Assembly (NCBI RefSeq): GCF_000731955.1
Contig: NZ_JNCK01000001.1
Span: 1,364,001 to 1,428,000, forward strand
Length of the DNA stretch: 64,000 nucleotides
Direction of reading: 5' to 3'
Source of the DNA: Halomonas zincidurans B6
GTDB lineage: Bacteria > Pseudomonadota > Gammaproteobacteria > Pseudomonadales > Halomonadaceae
Under the pieces are notes generated by a model. The model was not told where the DNA came from and did no database searches. It was given only the letters and a program-made list of their open reading frames with translations. Below are positions 48,450 to 57,564 of this stretch, in pieces; the first letter of the stretch is position 1; each line of letters begins with the position of its first letter. The position numbers and the translations under genes were made by a program.

Positions 48450-49232
48450 TCAGGCGATCGCACAGCGGGTATGTTCGGGCAGCAGCAATTCGGCGGCACG
48501 CTCATGGTTGTTGCTCAGGCGCTTCTGGACCATGGCGATGCCGCCCAGCGCGATGCGATGTTCGTCGCCGTCGGCGAAGGCCAGGCGACGGGTGCAGGCG
48601 GGATAGAAGCGATAATCGAGCAATGCCGACACCGGGAAGACCCCTGATTGACGATCGCTGGAGCGGATCAGGCCCGCCTGTTGCAATCGCTGGTCGAGCG
48701 CCTCGAGGGGATGGCCGAGGCTGTCGCAATCGAAGCCGGCATGGTGCAGCCGTGGGCCCAGCGCCGCCAGCCAGGCGGCCAGCGGGTGGGCCTGGCGCAA
48801 CTGTTGATACGTCGTCCAGTCGGGCATCGGCCAAGGGCGGCCGCGGCACAGCAGGTTCTGACCGCGGGTATCGCAATGCTGCGCCTGGTTGACCAGTGCT
48901 TCCAGTTGCCGACGCGGTTCACGCGTCAGGGTGCCGGGCTGGAGTTCGCCGAGCACCAGCCACGGCCCGGGAGTGGCGGGCGAGAGCAGCGTTATCAGCA
49001 CGCCACGATCGGCCATCGCGTACTGCCCGGCGCAGCGGTAGCCGAAGTGCCGGAGCGTCGGCAGCAAGGCTTCGGCGCTGAACGGACCGTGGTTGAGGGT
49101 GACGATGACCAGATATTCGGCGTTTTTCGGCGATGGCTTGAAATCCAGCGACCCCAGATCGGGGTGCAAGTGAACGTAATCCAGCCATAATTGCTGCAGG
49201 AATTCTTCGCATTGCATGCGTTGGCGCTCCAT
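48450..49232 (-). CDS. DUF1338-like protein (2-oxoadipate dioxygenase-type fold), tentative
   Basis: A 260-residue cytoplasmic protein with FLQQLWLDYVHLHPDLGSL, then LNHGPFSAEALLPTLRHFGY and CAGQYAMADRGVLITLLSP, a layout like the DUF1338 / 2-oxoadipate dioxygenase-decarboxylase family. In those enzymes His, His and Glu bind iron. Here the first His (LNHGPF) and a possible second (RLHHAGFD) are seen, but a clear acidic partner is not, so activity is doubtful. Start ATG 49232 or 49217. It is convergent with the MFS gene. Confidence 0.55.
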   Translation of the reverse strand: MERQRMQCEEFLQQLWLDYVHLHPDLGSLDFKPSPKNAEYLVIVTLNHGPFSAEALLPTLRHFGYRCAGQYAMADRGVLITLLSPATPGPWLVLGELQPGTLTREPRRQLEALVNQAQHCDTRGQNLLCRGRPWPMPDWTTYQQLRQAHPLAAWLAALGPRLHHAGFDCDSLGHPLEALDQRLQQAGLIRSSDRQSGVFPVSALLDYRFYPACTRRLAFADGDEHRIALGGIAMVQKRLSNNHERAAELLLPEHTRCAIA

Positions 49233-49482
49233 GCCTGTGCCTTGAGTAGCCAGAGTCCGTGGGATTTGGCCGATCGTCGCGAGAAGCGCGGGTTTCGCAT
49301 CAAATTGATCGATCGAGGCGAACGGCGCCCTATTGGACGCAATGGATCGATGGCGTTGGCCGAAAGTCCGGGCCTTGCAGCAGCTCAGCGCCAAGTCCCA
49401 CTGATTCCTAGTATAGGGGCTTGACATGGATGAGCTTTCAACTGCTCGCCGGGTTATTCAACGCTGAAGAATTCGTGCATGT

Positions 49483-50649
49483 TCAGTCGCCGGCAATGGC
49501 CAGGCACTCGCTGACCGAGTGGTGGATCTCGGCTTCCTCGTCGGCCGTCACCACGCAGACCCGCGGCCCGCGCCCGGTATCCAGGCGCCGGGCGTGATGG
49601 GCGTTGGCGGTATCGTCGAGCGCGATGCCCAGCCAGCCTAGCTCGGCACAGATGGCGCGCCGGACCGCCGCGGCTTTTTCGCCGATGCCTGCCGTGAAGA
49701 CGAGGGCATCGAGTCCGCCGAGCAGCGCGATCAGCGCCCCCGCTTCACGGACTGCGCGACGCACGAACAGGGCGACCGCCTCCTGGGCCTGTGCATCCGG
49801 ACTGTCGAGCAGATCGCGCATGTCGTCGGAAATCCCGCCCGAGACGCCGTAGAGGCCGCTATCGTGATAAAGCATCCGCTCGATTTGCTCGGCATTCCAT
49901 CTCTTGCCCTGTAGCAGGTAGAGCACCACGCCGGGGTCGAGGCTGCCGGCGCGACGTCCCATCATCAGACCCTCGAGCGCCGTGAAACCCATCGAAGTGG
50001 CTAGGCTCCGACCATCGCGAATCGCGCACATGCTGCAACCGTGGCCGAGATGGGCGACCAGCACACGACCCTGGGCCCGCTCGCCCAGCAGGTCGGGTAG
50101 CTGGCGGGCGACATGCGCATAGGACAGGCCGTGAAAGCCATAGCGCTGGATGCCTTCGTCGGTCAGCTGGCGCGGTAGCGCGTAGCACTGATTGAGCCAT
50201 GGCTGTGTGCGATGGAAAGCGGTATCGAAGCAGGCGACCTGAGGCAGATCCGGCCAGTGTTCGTGGATCTGCCGGATAATCGCCAGTGCCTGTGGCTGAT
50301 GCAATGGAGCCAGCGGGACCAGCTCGTCGAGCTCGTCCAGCAGGGCAGCGTCGACGCGCCGGGCCTGGTCATGGGTGCGACCGCCATGTACGACGCGATG
50401 GCCGACGGCGGCGAACGACGCCTGGCCGACGTGGCCCTCCAGCCAATCCAGCAGGGCATGCGCGACTGCGGCGTGGCCGGTGCCTTCGACCGTGAATCCC
50501 TCGGTTCCGGCAGCCTCCTCGTGAAGGCTGAGGCGTGGCGCCTCGTGAATACGCTCGACGAGCCCGCGAAGCCGCTGCCGTCCCTGGTCGTAGAGCGCGA
50601 ACTTGAGCGACGACGACCCGGCGTTGATGGTCAGGATCGGGCTGCTCAT
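49483..50649 (-). CDS. ackA: Acetate kinase family protein
   Basis: A 388-residue kinase forming acyl-phosphate from acetate (or propionate) and ATP. The fold is clear: ILTINAGSSSLKFALYD at the start, GHRVVHGG, RYGFHGLSYAH, then DPGVVLYLLQ and FTAGIGEKAAAVR. The phosphate-loop motif reads HLGHGCSMCAI instead of the usual HLGNGASVxAI, with two cysteines; unusual, but conserved catalytic residues nearby remain. The start overlaps the phosphate-acyltransferase stop by four bases, so both are made together. Confidence 0.9.
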   Translation of the reverse strand: MSSPILTINAGSSSLKFALYDQGRQRLRGLVERIHEAPRLSLHEEAAGTEGFTVEGTGHAAVAHALLDWLEGHVGQASFAAVGHRVVHGGRTHDQARRVDAALLDELDELVPLAPLHQPQALAIIRQIHEHWPDLPQVACFDTAFHRTQPWLNQCYALPRQLTDEGIQRYGFHGLSYAHVARQLPDLLGERAQGRVLVAHLGHGCSMCAIRDGRSLATSMGFTALEGLMMGRRAGSLDPGVVLYLLQGKRWNAEQIERMLYHDSGLYGVSGGISDDMRDLLDSPDAQAQEAVALFVRRAVREAGALIALLGGLDALVFTAGIGEKAAAVRRAICAELGWLGIALDDTANAHHARRLDTGRGPRVCVVTADEEAEIHHSVSECLAIAGD

Positions 50650-51599
50650 GGCTGGCTGTCGCTGTGCAGTACCACCAGGCAGGCCAGCGCCGCCGATGCG
50701 AGACGGGTGGCGATATCGTCGCTGCGGCTGGTCAGCATGATCGGCACCTGGGCCCCCATCACCAGCCCGGCGGCCTGGGCGCCTGCGAGATGGATCAACA
50801 GTTTGGCGATCATGTTGGCCGCTTCCAGATCGGGCGCCACCAGAACGTCGGCGCGGCCGGCGACCGCCGAGTCGAGACCCTTGGCGCGGGCCGCCGCTAC
50901 CGAAACCGCGTTGTCGATGGCCAGCGGGCCGTCGAGATCGCCGCCGGCGATCTGGCTGCGCTGACTCATCTTGCACAGCGCCGCGGCATCGAGCGTCGAG
51001 GGGATGCGTGGGTTGACGGTCTCGACCGCCGAGAGGATCGCCACTCTGGGACGCTCCAGGCCCAGCGCGTGGGCGAGATCGATGGCGTTCTGGACGATGT
51101 CGCGCTTGGCGGACAGGTCGGGCTGGATATGCAGGGCGCCATCGGTAATCAGCAGCGGCCGTGGGTAGCTGGCGACATCCAGCGCATAGATATGGCTCAT
51201 CTGGCGTTCGCTGCGTAGGCCGGCCTCGCGGGCGAGCACCACGCTCATCAGCTCATCGGTATGCAGGGCGCCTTTCATCAGCGCCCGCGCCTCGCCGCTG
51301 GCTGCGATCCTGACGGCGGCTTCCGCCGAGGCATGGCTATGCGGGGTATCGACGATCCTCAATTCGTCGAGATCGGCATCGAGCTTCTCGGCGGTCGCCT
51401 CGATGCGGGCTCGCGGGCCGACCAGCAGCGGCTCGATCACTCCCTGGCGCCAGGCGGCCAGCGCTCCGCCCAGGGACAGCTCGTCACACGGGTGGACCAC
51501 GGCGGTGCGGATGGGCGGGTAGCCGCGGGTCGCATCGATCAGTTGCCGGTGGCGATCGCCGACCGGGTGATCGTGGGGCAGGGTGTCTTGAGCCGCCAT
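50646..51599 (-). CDS. Phosphate acetyl/butyryl-transferase family protein
   Basis: A 317-residue enzyme that exchanges CoA and phosphate on short acyl groups, making acyl-CoA from acyl-phosphate. The PTA/PTB fold is shown by ALMKGALHTDELMSVVL, then RVAILSAVETVNPRIPSTLDA and the end VMGAQVPIMLTSRSD. It is the short form without the DRTGG domain of E. coli Pta, and is often paired with acetate/propionate kinase as here. ATG 51599 is preferred over an upstream in-frame ATG. With ackA it forms a two-gene acetate or propionate activation unit. Confidence 0.88.
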   Translation of the reverse strand: MAAQDTLPHDHPVGDRHRQLIDATRGYPPIRTAVVHPCDELSLGGALAAWRQGVIEPLLVGPRARIEATAEKLDADLDELRIVDTPHSHASAEAAVRIAASGEARALMKGALHTDELMSVVLAREAGLRSERQMSHIYALDVASYPRPLLITDGALHIQPDLSAKRDIVQNAIDLAHALGLERPRVAILSAVETVNPRIPSTLDAAALCKMSQRSQIAGGDLDGPLAIDNAVSVAAARAKGLDSAVAGRADVLVAPDLEAANMIAKLLIHLAGAQAAGLVMGAQVPIMLTSRSDDIATRLASAALACLVVLHSDSQP

Positions 51600-51769
51600 G
51601 CTGAAGTCTCCGTCATGCCGGGCATCGCCCGGGAATGCCACGACTCTAGACGGGAATCGTCAGGCTGGCCAGCGAGGGTGTCGCCGGGTTGATCTGCGTC
51701 ACGTCCGTCGGCACCTCGAAATGAAAACACCGGCCATGAGGCCGGCGTTCGAGGTCAGCGCTGCGTCGC

Positions 51770-52042
51770 TCAACTGACGCTTTCGGGCATCAACTCGTTT
51801 TCACGTACGTACTGGTCGAACTCGGTGAACCCGCCGATGTGCGTCTGATCGACGAAGATCTGCGGCACGGTCTCGACCGGCTTGCCGATGGTCTTTTCCA
51901 TGTCGGCCTTGGTGATGCCTTCCTCGTGGATGTCGATGTACCGGTACTCGAAGTCATCGCGTGCGGTGCTGAGCCGCTCGGCAAGGTCCTTGGCACGTAC
52001 ACAGAAAGGGCAACCGGAACGTCCGAAGATAACGGTGATCAT
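51770..52042 (-). CDS. grxA: Glutaredoxin 1
   Basis: A 90-residue glutathione-dependent disulfide reductase. The active site is GRSGCPFCVRAKDLAE, and the GrxA-type blocks follow: YRYIDIHEEGITKADMEK, then GKPVETVPQIFVDQTHIGGF with the cis-proline. ATG 52042 gives the family start MITVIFGRSG. GrxA supplies electrons to ribonucleotide reductase and other targets. It lies 108 bases downstream of the end of the following gene on the same strand. Confidence 0.95.
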   Translation of the reverse strand: MITVIFGRSGCPFCVRAKDLAERLSTARDDFEYRYIDIHEEGITKADMEKTIGKPVETVPQIFVDQTHIGGFTEFDQYVRENELMPESVS

Positions 52043-52150
52043 GGGCTCTCCTGAGCGTTGATGAATCTTGACTAGAACGTTGACGCCGATTGTCAGGCAT
52101 CGTGGCCGCGTATGCCAATAGGGCGCCACTACCCAGGTCATTGCATGGCG

Positions 52151-52984
52151 CTATGAAGCTGCGTCATCGCCAGCGTGGCGGGCCTCGTCGGCATCTTTCA
52201 GCAGCTTGCGCAGGCTCGAGTAGATATCGGGTGCGGCAACCACGATATTTTCACCGTAGAGATCCTCGGTTATGCCCTCGGGACAGGCGTAGACGTGACC
52301 GGTGCGGGCGCCGGCCTCGCGAGCGATCAGTAGGCCGGCGGCGAAGTCCCAGGGCGAGACGCTCTCGTAGTAGGCGTCCAGTCGCCCGCAAGCGACATTG
52401 CACAGGTCGAGCGCAGCGGAGCCGCAGCGGCGTATATCCTGGCAATTCTGCATGACCGCCGAGAAACGCCTAAGTAGCGGCGCGCGGCCGTCGCGGCGAT
52501 AGGGGAAGCCGGTGGCGATCAGGCTGCGCTCGAGTCTGGAGGCGAGACTGGCGCGAATCTGCCGATCGTCGCGCTTGGCGCCCTGGCCGCGAATCGCGGT
52601 AAAGGTTTCGCCGAGGATCGGTGCGTGTACCACGCCGACCTGGATCTTGCCGTCGAGCGCCCAGCCGATCGATACCGCCACATGCGGCAGGCCTTGGGCG
52701 AAGTTGACCGTGCCGTCGATGGGGTCGACGACCCACAGCGGTCCGCGTTGATCGAGGGTTTCCCGGTCCGGGGTAAGCTCCTCGCTGAGCCGGGGCTCGC
52801 CGGGAAAGTGCTGTTCGAGGCGCTGGCTGATCATTCGATCGATGGCGACGTCGACATCGGTGACCAGCTCGCTGCCCTTTTTATAGCGCTTCTCGTAGGA
52901 GGGATTCGCGCGGGCTGCGAGAATCTCCCGGCCGGCTTCTTCGGCGATGTCGGTGGCGATGGCGAGCCGCTCGGCAAGCTGCAT
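52151..52984 (-). CDS. Inositol monophosphatase-family protein (SuhB-like)
   Basis: A 277-residue magnesium-dependent phosphatase of the SuhB/IMPase family. Metal-site motifs are the Glu in LSEELTP, DPIDGTVNFAQGLPH and, near the end, SPWDFAAGLLIAREAGA. It could act on inositol phosphates or other small phosphates. There is an acidic C-terminal tail (DADEARHAGDDAAS). Start ATG 52984. Whether it is SuhB (rRNA maturation factor) cannot be told. Confidence 0.9.
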   Translation of the reverse strand: MQLAERLAIATDIAEEAGREILAARANPSYEKRYKKGSELVTDVDVAIDRMISQRLEQHFPGEPRLSEELTPDRETLDQRGPLWVVDPIDGTVNFAQGLPHVAVSIGWALDGKIQVGVVHAPILGETFTAIRGQGAKRDDRQIRASLASRLERSLIATGFPYRRDGRAPLLRRFSAVMQNCQDIRRCGSAALDLCNVACGRLDAYYESVSPWDFAAGLLIAREAGARTGHVYACPEGITEDLYGENIVVAAPDIYSSLRKLLKDADEARHAGDDAAS

Positions 52985-53064
52985 GATTCCTCCTGGTCGA
53001 TGTGTGCGCTGGCGTCAGTCTAGCACCGCCCCGGGCGAGGGCCGATACGAGGACCATCGCTTGG

Positions 53065-53601
53065 CTAGCGCTTGACCGGGCGCTTTTGCAGCTTGCGCTG
53101 CAGGGTCCGGCGGTGCATGCCCAGCGCGCGGGCGGTCGCCGAGATGTTGCCGTCGTGCTCCTGGAGGACTTTCTGGATATGTTCCCAGGTGACGCGGTTG
53201 ATCGATGGCGGGTGGTCGGCGATGTCGATGTCCGGGTCGCCGTCGTCGCGCTCGAAGGCGGCAAGCACTTCGTCGGCATCGACCGGCTTGCACAGGTAGT
53301 TGACCGCGCCCAGCTTGATCGCCTCGACGGCGGTGGCGATGCTCGAATAGCCGGTCAATACCACGATGCGGCACTCCGGCACGATTTCCAGCAGCTCGGG
53401 CAGCAGCTTGAGCCCCGACGAGTGTTCGAGCTTGAGATCCAGCGTGGCCAGCTGGGGTGGCGCTTGCTGAGCCAGGCTCAGCGCCTGATCGGCGTCCACC
53501 GCGGTCATCACCTCGTAACCGCGGCGGCTCAGCGCGCGCTCCATGACGCGGCAGAATATCTCGTCGTCGTCGACGATCAGCAGGCGTTCAGGGGTTGGCA
53601 T
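53065..53601 (-). CDS. regA: RegA/PrrA/ActR-type response regulator
   Basis: A 178-residue global redox regulator. The receiver domain has the acidic pair (LLIVDDDEIFCRV), phospho-Asp in ATLDLKLEHSSG, and Lys in YLCKPVDADE. A short linker with prolines follows (PPSINRVTWEHIQ), then a Fis-like helix-turn-helix (GNISATARALGMHRRTLQRKL). This architecture is specific to RegA. It is transcribed after regB, with a 36-base gap. The family controls respiration, carbon and nitrogen genes in response to oxygen. Confidence 0.93.
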   Translation of the reverse strand: MPTPERLLIVDDDEIFCRVMERALSRRGYEVMTAVDADQALSLAQQAPPQLATLDLKLEHSSGLKLLPELLEIVPECRIVVLTGYSSIATAVEAIKLGAVNYLCKPVDADEVLAAFERDDGDPDIDIADHPPSINRVTWEHIQKVLQEHDGNISATARALGMHRRTLQRKLQKRPVKR

Positions 53602-53637
53602 GGCGATATTCCCTACTGCGATGGGTGTGGCGGCCGC

Positions 53638-54909
53638 TCATTGGCCGGCAAGCAGGCGAGGCAGCTTGACCTCGGTCAGCGTGCCGCCCTCTTCATGATT
53701 GTACAGGCTTACCCCGCCGGCGAAGCGGTTGATGGTGGCGTGGGTGAGAAACAGCCCGATGCCCATGCCCTTGCTCTTGGTCGATACGAAGGTGTCACCC
53801 AGCTGGTCGGCGATCGACATGGCCACTCCGGGGCCGTGATCGCGGATATCGATGATCACCTCGTCGGCGTTCCAGTCGAGGCTGATGACGATATCCTCGG
53901 GGTTGGCGTCGGCGGCATTGTTGAGCAGGTTCATCAACGCCTGCTCCAGCGTCGCGTCGATCGCCAGCAGCGGCGTGCCGCGCTTGCCGAGGATCTCGAC
54001 CCGGTGGGTGACATCCGGGCGCAGCACCAGCCAGCGCTGGATCACCTGCTCGAGCCAGGCGATGGCGGGGCGCGAATCGGGCTCGGCGAGGCGCCGCCGA
54101 TCGGCGTTGGCGACCAGTTGCTGAAGGCGCGCCTTGCAGGTATCGACCTGTTCACGCAACAGGTCGATATCGGCCGTCAGCGTTGGCTGGTCGACGGCAT
54201 CGCGGCGCATCTCGGTGAGCAGTACCGCCATGGTCGACAGCGGCGTGCCCAGTTCATGGGCGGTACCCGCGGCCTGGGTGGCCACCGCGAGCACCTGTTC
54301 GTTGCGCAGTGCCGCCTCGCGGGTCCGCGACAGCGCCCTGTCGCGACGCCGCAGGGCATGCGCCATCTTGTAGATGAAAAAGGTCACCAGGCTTGCCGAC
54401 AGGCCGAAATTCAGCCACATGCCAAGCACGTGCAGGCTGATACCGAGGCCGACCACGGCGTGGCTGAGCTGCGGGACCGGCTCGTAGAACAGCATCAGGA
54501 AGGTGTAGCCGGTCAGCGCGGCGCTGGCGATGATCCAGGCGTGGCGCCAGGGCAGCGTGGCGGCGGCGATGGTCACCGGCACCAGGTAATAGGAAATGAA
54601 CGGATTGGTCGCTCCGCCGGTGTAGTAGAACAGCAGCGTCAACCCGGCGATGTCGGCGAGCAGATGCAGCAGATATTCCAGATCGGTAACCGAGCGGGGC
54701 CGGCCGAGCCGCCACCAACTGGCGATATTGATCAGCCCCATGGCGCCGATCACGCCGATCACCGGGGTGACGCTCAACTGGAAGTCGAAGATCTCGATGC
54801 CGATGATGATCGCCGCGAGAAAGCCGGTCCAGGTGATGCCGCGCACGAAGGTCAGCCGGACCAGGTTGCGGTTGGGGGTCGACAAGGGCAGGGGGGTCGG
54901 CTGTTGCAT
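53638..54909 (-). CDS. regB: RegB/PrrB/RoxS-type redox sensor histidine kinase
   Basis: A 423-residue membrane kinase with six N-terminal helices. It has the quinone-site motif GGATNPFISYYLVPVTI between helices 3 and 4, typical of RegB. The H-box is AGTAHELGTPLSTMAVLL (about residue 215) and the ATP-binding domain has NAADANPEDI, RDHGPGV and GMGIGLFLTH. A cysteine in DTCKARLQQL is near the region where RegB has its redox cysteine, but I cannot confirm equivalence. It phosphorylates RegA. Confidence 0.93.
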   Translation of the reverse strand: MQQPTPLPLSTPNRNLVRLTFVRGITWTGFLAAIIIGIEIFDFQLSVTPVIGVIGAMGLINIASWWRLGRPRSVTDLEYLLHLLADIAGLTLLFYYTGGATNPFISYYLVPVTIAAATLPWRHAWIIASAALTGYTFLMLFYEPVPQLSHAVVGLGISLHVLGMWLNFGLSASLVTFFIYKMAHALRRRDRALSRTREAALRNEQVLAVATQAAGTAHELGTPLSTMAVLLTEMRRDAVDQPTLTADIDLLREQVDTCKARLQQLVANADRRRLAEPDSRPAIAWLEQVIQRWLVLRPDVTHRVEILGKRGTPLLAIDATLEQALMNLLNNAADANPEDIVISLDWNADEVIIDIRDHGPGVAMSIADQLGDTFVSTKSKGMGIGLFLTHATINRFAGGVSLYNHEEGGTLTEVKLPRLLAGQ

Positions 54910-55071
54910 GGGCTCTCCGGTGGGCTGATTCGCGCATGATAACCGAACTCGCCCGGCGTCAGGCTACAACTCGGATCGTGTAGCCCGTAGAATTGATCGC
55001 CAGCCCATTCACGTCAGCCGGGCGCGGCGATGTGCGCCGCGACGGATGTACCCAGACCAGCGATCCCACGA

Positions 55072-56661
55072 ATGACAGCCAGCCAGATAGCCCAAGAAGC
55101 CGGGCTTAGAAGAACTTTTGCCATTATTTCCCACCCCGACGCGGGCAAGACCACTATCACCGAGAAGATGCTGCTGTTCGGCAACGCCATCCAGCTGGCC
55201 GGCTCGGTGAAGAGCAAGCGCAACGACCGGCATGCCACTTCCGACTGGATGAAGATGGAGCAGGAGCGCGGCATCTCGGTGACCACCTCGGTGATGCAGT
55301 TCCCGTACAACGGGCGGATCGTCAATCTGCTCGACACGCCCGGGCACGAGGACTTCTCCGAGGACACCTACCGCACCCTGACCGCGGTGGACTCGGCGCT
55401 GATGGTGATCGACGGCGCCAAGGGCGTCGAGGCCCGCACCATCAAGCTGATGGAGGTCTGCCGGCTGCGCACCACGCCGATTCTGACCTTCATCAACAAG
55501 ATGGACCGCGACACCCGCGATCCGGTCGAGGTGATGGACGAGGTCGAGACCGTCCTGAACATCCAGTGCGCGCCGATGACCTGGCCGATCGGCATGGGGC
55601 GGCATTTCCGCGGCGTCTACCATCTCTACAACGACGTCATCCATCTCTACAAGCAGGGCCAGGGCAGCCGCATCCCCGACGACGTGCGCATCGAGGGGCT
55701 CGCCAACCCCGAGGTCGACGAGGTGCTGGGCGCCGATCAGGCCGAGGAGCTGCGCATGGAGGTCGAGCTGGTGCGCGGGGCATCGCACGAATTCGACCTC
55801 GAGGCGTATCGCCGCGGCGAGCTGACGCCGGTCTACTTCGGCACCGCGATGGGCAACTTCGGCGTGCGCGAGATGCTCGACGGCTTCGTCGAGTACGCGC
55901 CGATGCCGCAGGCCCGCGAGACCGATACCCGCGACGTCAGCGCCGACGACGAGCGCTTTTCCGGCTTCGTATTCAAGATCCAGGCCAACATGGACCCCAA
56001 GCACCGCGACCGGGTGGCCTTCCTGCGGGTCTGCTCGGGCAAGTACGAGAAGAACATGAAGATGCGCCATGTACGGATCGGCAAGGACGTCAAGATTGCC
56101 GACGCGCTGACCTTCATGGCCTCCGACCGGGCGCAGGTCGAACAGGCCTGGCCGGGCGACATCATTGGCCTGCACAACCACGGCACCATCCAGATCGGCG
56201 ATACCTTCACCGTCGGCGAGGAGATGCGCTTCACCGGCATCCCGCACTTCGCTCCGGAGCTCTTCAAGCGCGTGCGGTTGCGTGATCCGCTCAAGACCAA
56301 GGCGTTGCAGAAGGGCCTTCAGCAGCTTTCCGAGGAGGGCGCGACCCAGGTGTTCATGCCGCTCGACAACAACGACCTGATTCTCGGCGCGGTGGGCTCG
56401 CTGCAGTTCGACGTGGTCGCCCACCGGCTCAGGGAGGAATACAAGGTCGACTGCATCTACGAGGCGGTCAATGTGCAGACCGCGCGCTGGGTGTACTGCG
56501 ACGACGCCAGGAAACTCGACGAGTTCCGGTGCAAGGCCAGCAGCAACCTGGCTCTGGATGGTGGCGGCTACCTTACCTATATTGCGCCGACCCGCGTCAA
56601 TCTGCAGATGACCCAGGAGCGCTGGCCCGAGGTGCGCTTCAACGCCACCCGCGAGCACTGA
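55072..56661 (+). CDS. prfC: Peptide chain release factor 3
   Basis: A GTPase that frees RF1/RF2 from the ribosome after termination. From ATG 55072 the product has 529 residues, exactly the E. coli length. G-motifs: SHPDAGKTTITEK, DTPGHEDFSED and NKMDRD; the switch region is DWMKMEQERGISVTTSVMQF. Earlier in-frame ATG 55030 would add 14 residues unlike the family. No strong ribosome site is seen for 55072. Confidence 0.93.
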   Translation: MTASQIAQEAGLRRTFAIISHPDAGKTTITEKMLLFGNAIQLAGSVKSKRNDRHATSDWMKMEQERGISVTTSVMQFPYNGRIVNLLDTPGHEDFSEDTYRTLTAVDSALMVIDGAKGVEARTIKLMEVCRLRTTPILTFINKMDRDTRDPVEVMDEVETVLNIQCAPMTWPIGMGRHFRGVYHLYNDVIHLYKQGQGSRIPDDVRIEGLANPEVDEVLGADQAEELRMEVELVRGASHEFDLEAYRRGELTPVYFGTAMGNFGVREMLDGFVEYAPMPQARETDTRDVSADDERFSGFVFKIQANMDPKHRDRVAFLRVCSGKYEKNMKMRHVRIGKDVKIADALTFMASDRAQVEQAWPGDIIGLHNHGTIQIGDTFTVGEEMRFTGIPHFAPELFKRVRLRDPLKTKALQKGLQQLSEEGATQVFMPLDNNDLILGAVGSLQFDVVAHRLREEYKVDCIYEAVNVQTARWVYCDDARKLDEFRCKASSNLALDGGGYLTYIAPTRVNLQMTQERWPEVRFNATREH

Positions 56662-56680
56662 GCGGGCTGCGCCCGGAGCT

Positions 56681-56792
56681 GTAAGCTATAAGCTTTAAGC
56701 TTTAAGAAAAACCGTTGCCACTGGCTCGACTAGTGGCAACTTCCTGGCTTACGGCTTACGGCTTACGGCTTACGCTTATGCTTATGCTTATG
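56681..56792. repeat. Heptad-like repeats and hairpin that run into the tatD start
   Basis: Left arm: TAAGCTATAAGCTTTAAGCTTTAAG (56682-56706), units around 7 bp. Right arm: GGCTTAC four times from 56747, then CTTATG-type units (56775-56792) that contain the start codons of tatD. Between them lies a perfect 9-bp stem, GTTGCCACT (56714-56722) with AGTGGCAAC (56732-56740). The arms are roughly inverse in pattern. The array is non-coding except for the last units. Confidence 0.8.
56706..56740 (-). terminator. Possible minus-strand terminator hairpin in the tatD upstream repeat
   Basis: Read on the minus strand, the stem GTTGCCACT...AGTGGCAAC (56714-56740) is followed by GGTTTTTCTT, the shape of a factor-independent terminator. 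No minus-strand gene ends close by; it may end read-through from ygfZ antisense to tatD, or be an accident of the repeat. Confidence 0.45.
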
Positions 56793-57557
56793 CTCATCGA
56801 CGCTCACTGCCATCTCGATTTCGCGGCATTCGACGCCGATCGCCAGGCGATGTTCGAGCGCGCCCACGCCGCGGGCGTCGGCCATTTCGTGGTGCCCGGT
56901 ACGACCCGGGACAGTTGGCCGCGGGTCGTCGCGCTGGGCGGGCGCGACGACGTCAGCATTGCGTTGGGCCTGCATCCCGCCTTCATGGATCGCCACGCCG
57001 AGGAAAATGACCTCGAGGCGCTGGCGCAGGCGCTGGACGCGCATCCCGAAGTCGTGGCGCTGGGCGAGTGCGGCATCGATGCGCGCTTTAAGGACACCCT
57101 CGACGCCCAATGGCGACTGCTCGACGGCCAGTTGAAGTTGGCCAAGGCGCGTCGCCTGCCGGTGATCCTGCACTGCGTGCACGCCAACGACAAGCTCGGC
57201 AAGCGACTGCGTCAGCTCGAACTGCCGGCCGGCGGCTTGATCCACGCGTTCGCCGGCAGCGCCGACCAGGCGCAGCGCTTCATCGACCTGGGATTCGTGG
57301 TGGGACTGGGCGGGGCGACCACCTATCCGCGTGCCCAGCGGTTGCAGCGTGCCGTGGCGGCGCTGCCCGACGACGGTTACGTGCTGGAGACGGACAGCCC
57401 CGACATGCCGCTGTGCGGCTTTCAGGGTCAGCGCAACGAGCCGGCCCGGATCGCGCGGGTGGCCGAGCAGGTCGCCAAGGTGCGCGGTCAGAGCGTCGCC
57501 GAGGTGACGGCTCACAGTGCCACCAATACCCGGCGGCTGTTCGGCATCGCCGGTTAA
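56790..57557 (+). CDS. TatD-family metal-dependent deoxyribonuclease
   Basis: A 255-residue hydrolase of the TatD family, acting in DNA end processing or repair. The metal motifs are DAHCHLDFAAFD at the start, GECGIDA, HCVHANDKL, HAFAGS and TDSPDMPL. Three in-frame starts (56778, 56784, 56790) read ML-ML-ML because the upstream CTTATG units create them; 56790 fits the family start MLIDAHCHLD. No normal ribosome site is visible, so the repeat may replace it or affect expression. Confidence 0.9.
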   Translation: MLIDAHCHLDFAAFDADRQAMFERAHAAGVGHFVVPGTTRDSWPRVVALGGRDDVSIALGLHPAFMDRHAEENDLEALAQALDAHPEVVALGECGIDARFKDTLDAQWRLLDGQLKLAKARRLPVILHCVHANDKLGKRLRQLELPAGGLIHAFAGSADQAQRFIDLGFVVGLGGATTYPRAQRLQRAVAALPDDGYVLETDSPDMPLCGFQGQRNEPARIARVAEQVAKVRGQSVAEVTAHSATNTRRLFGIAG

Positions 57558-57564
57558 CGGGTCG

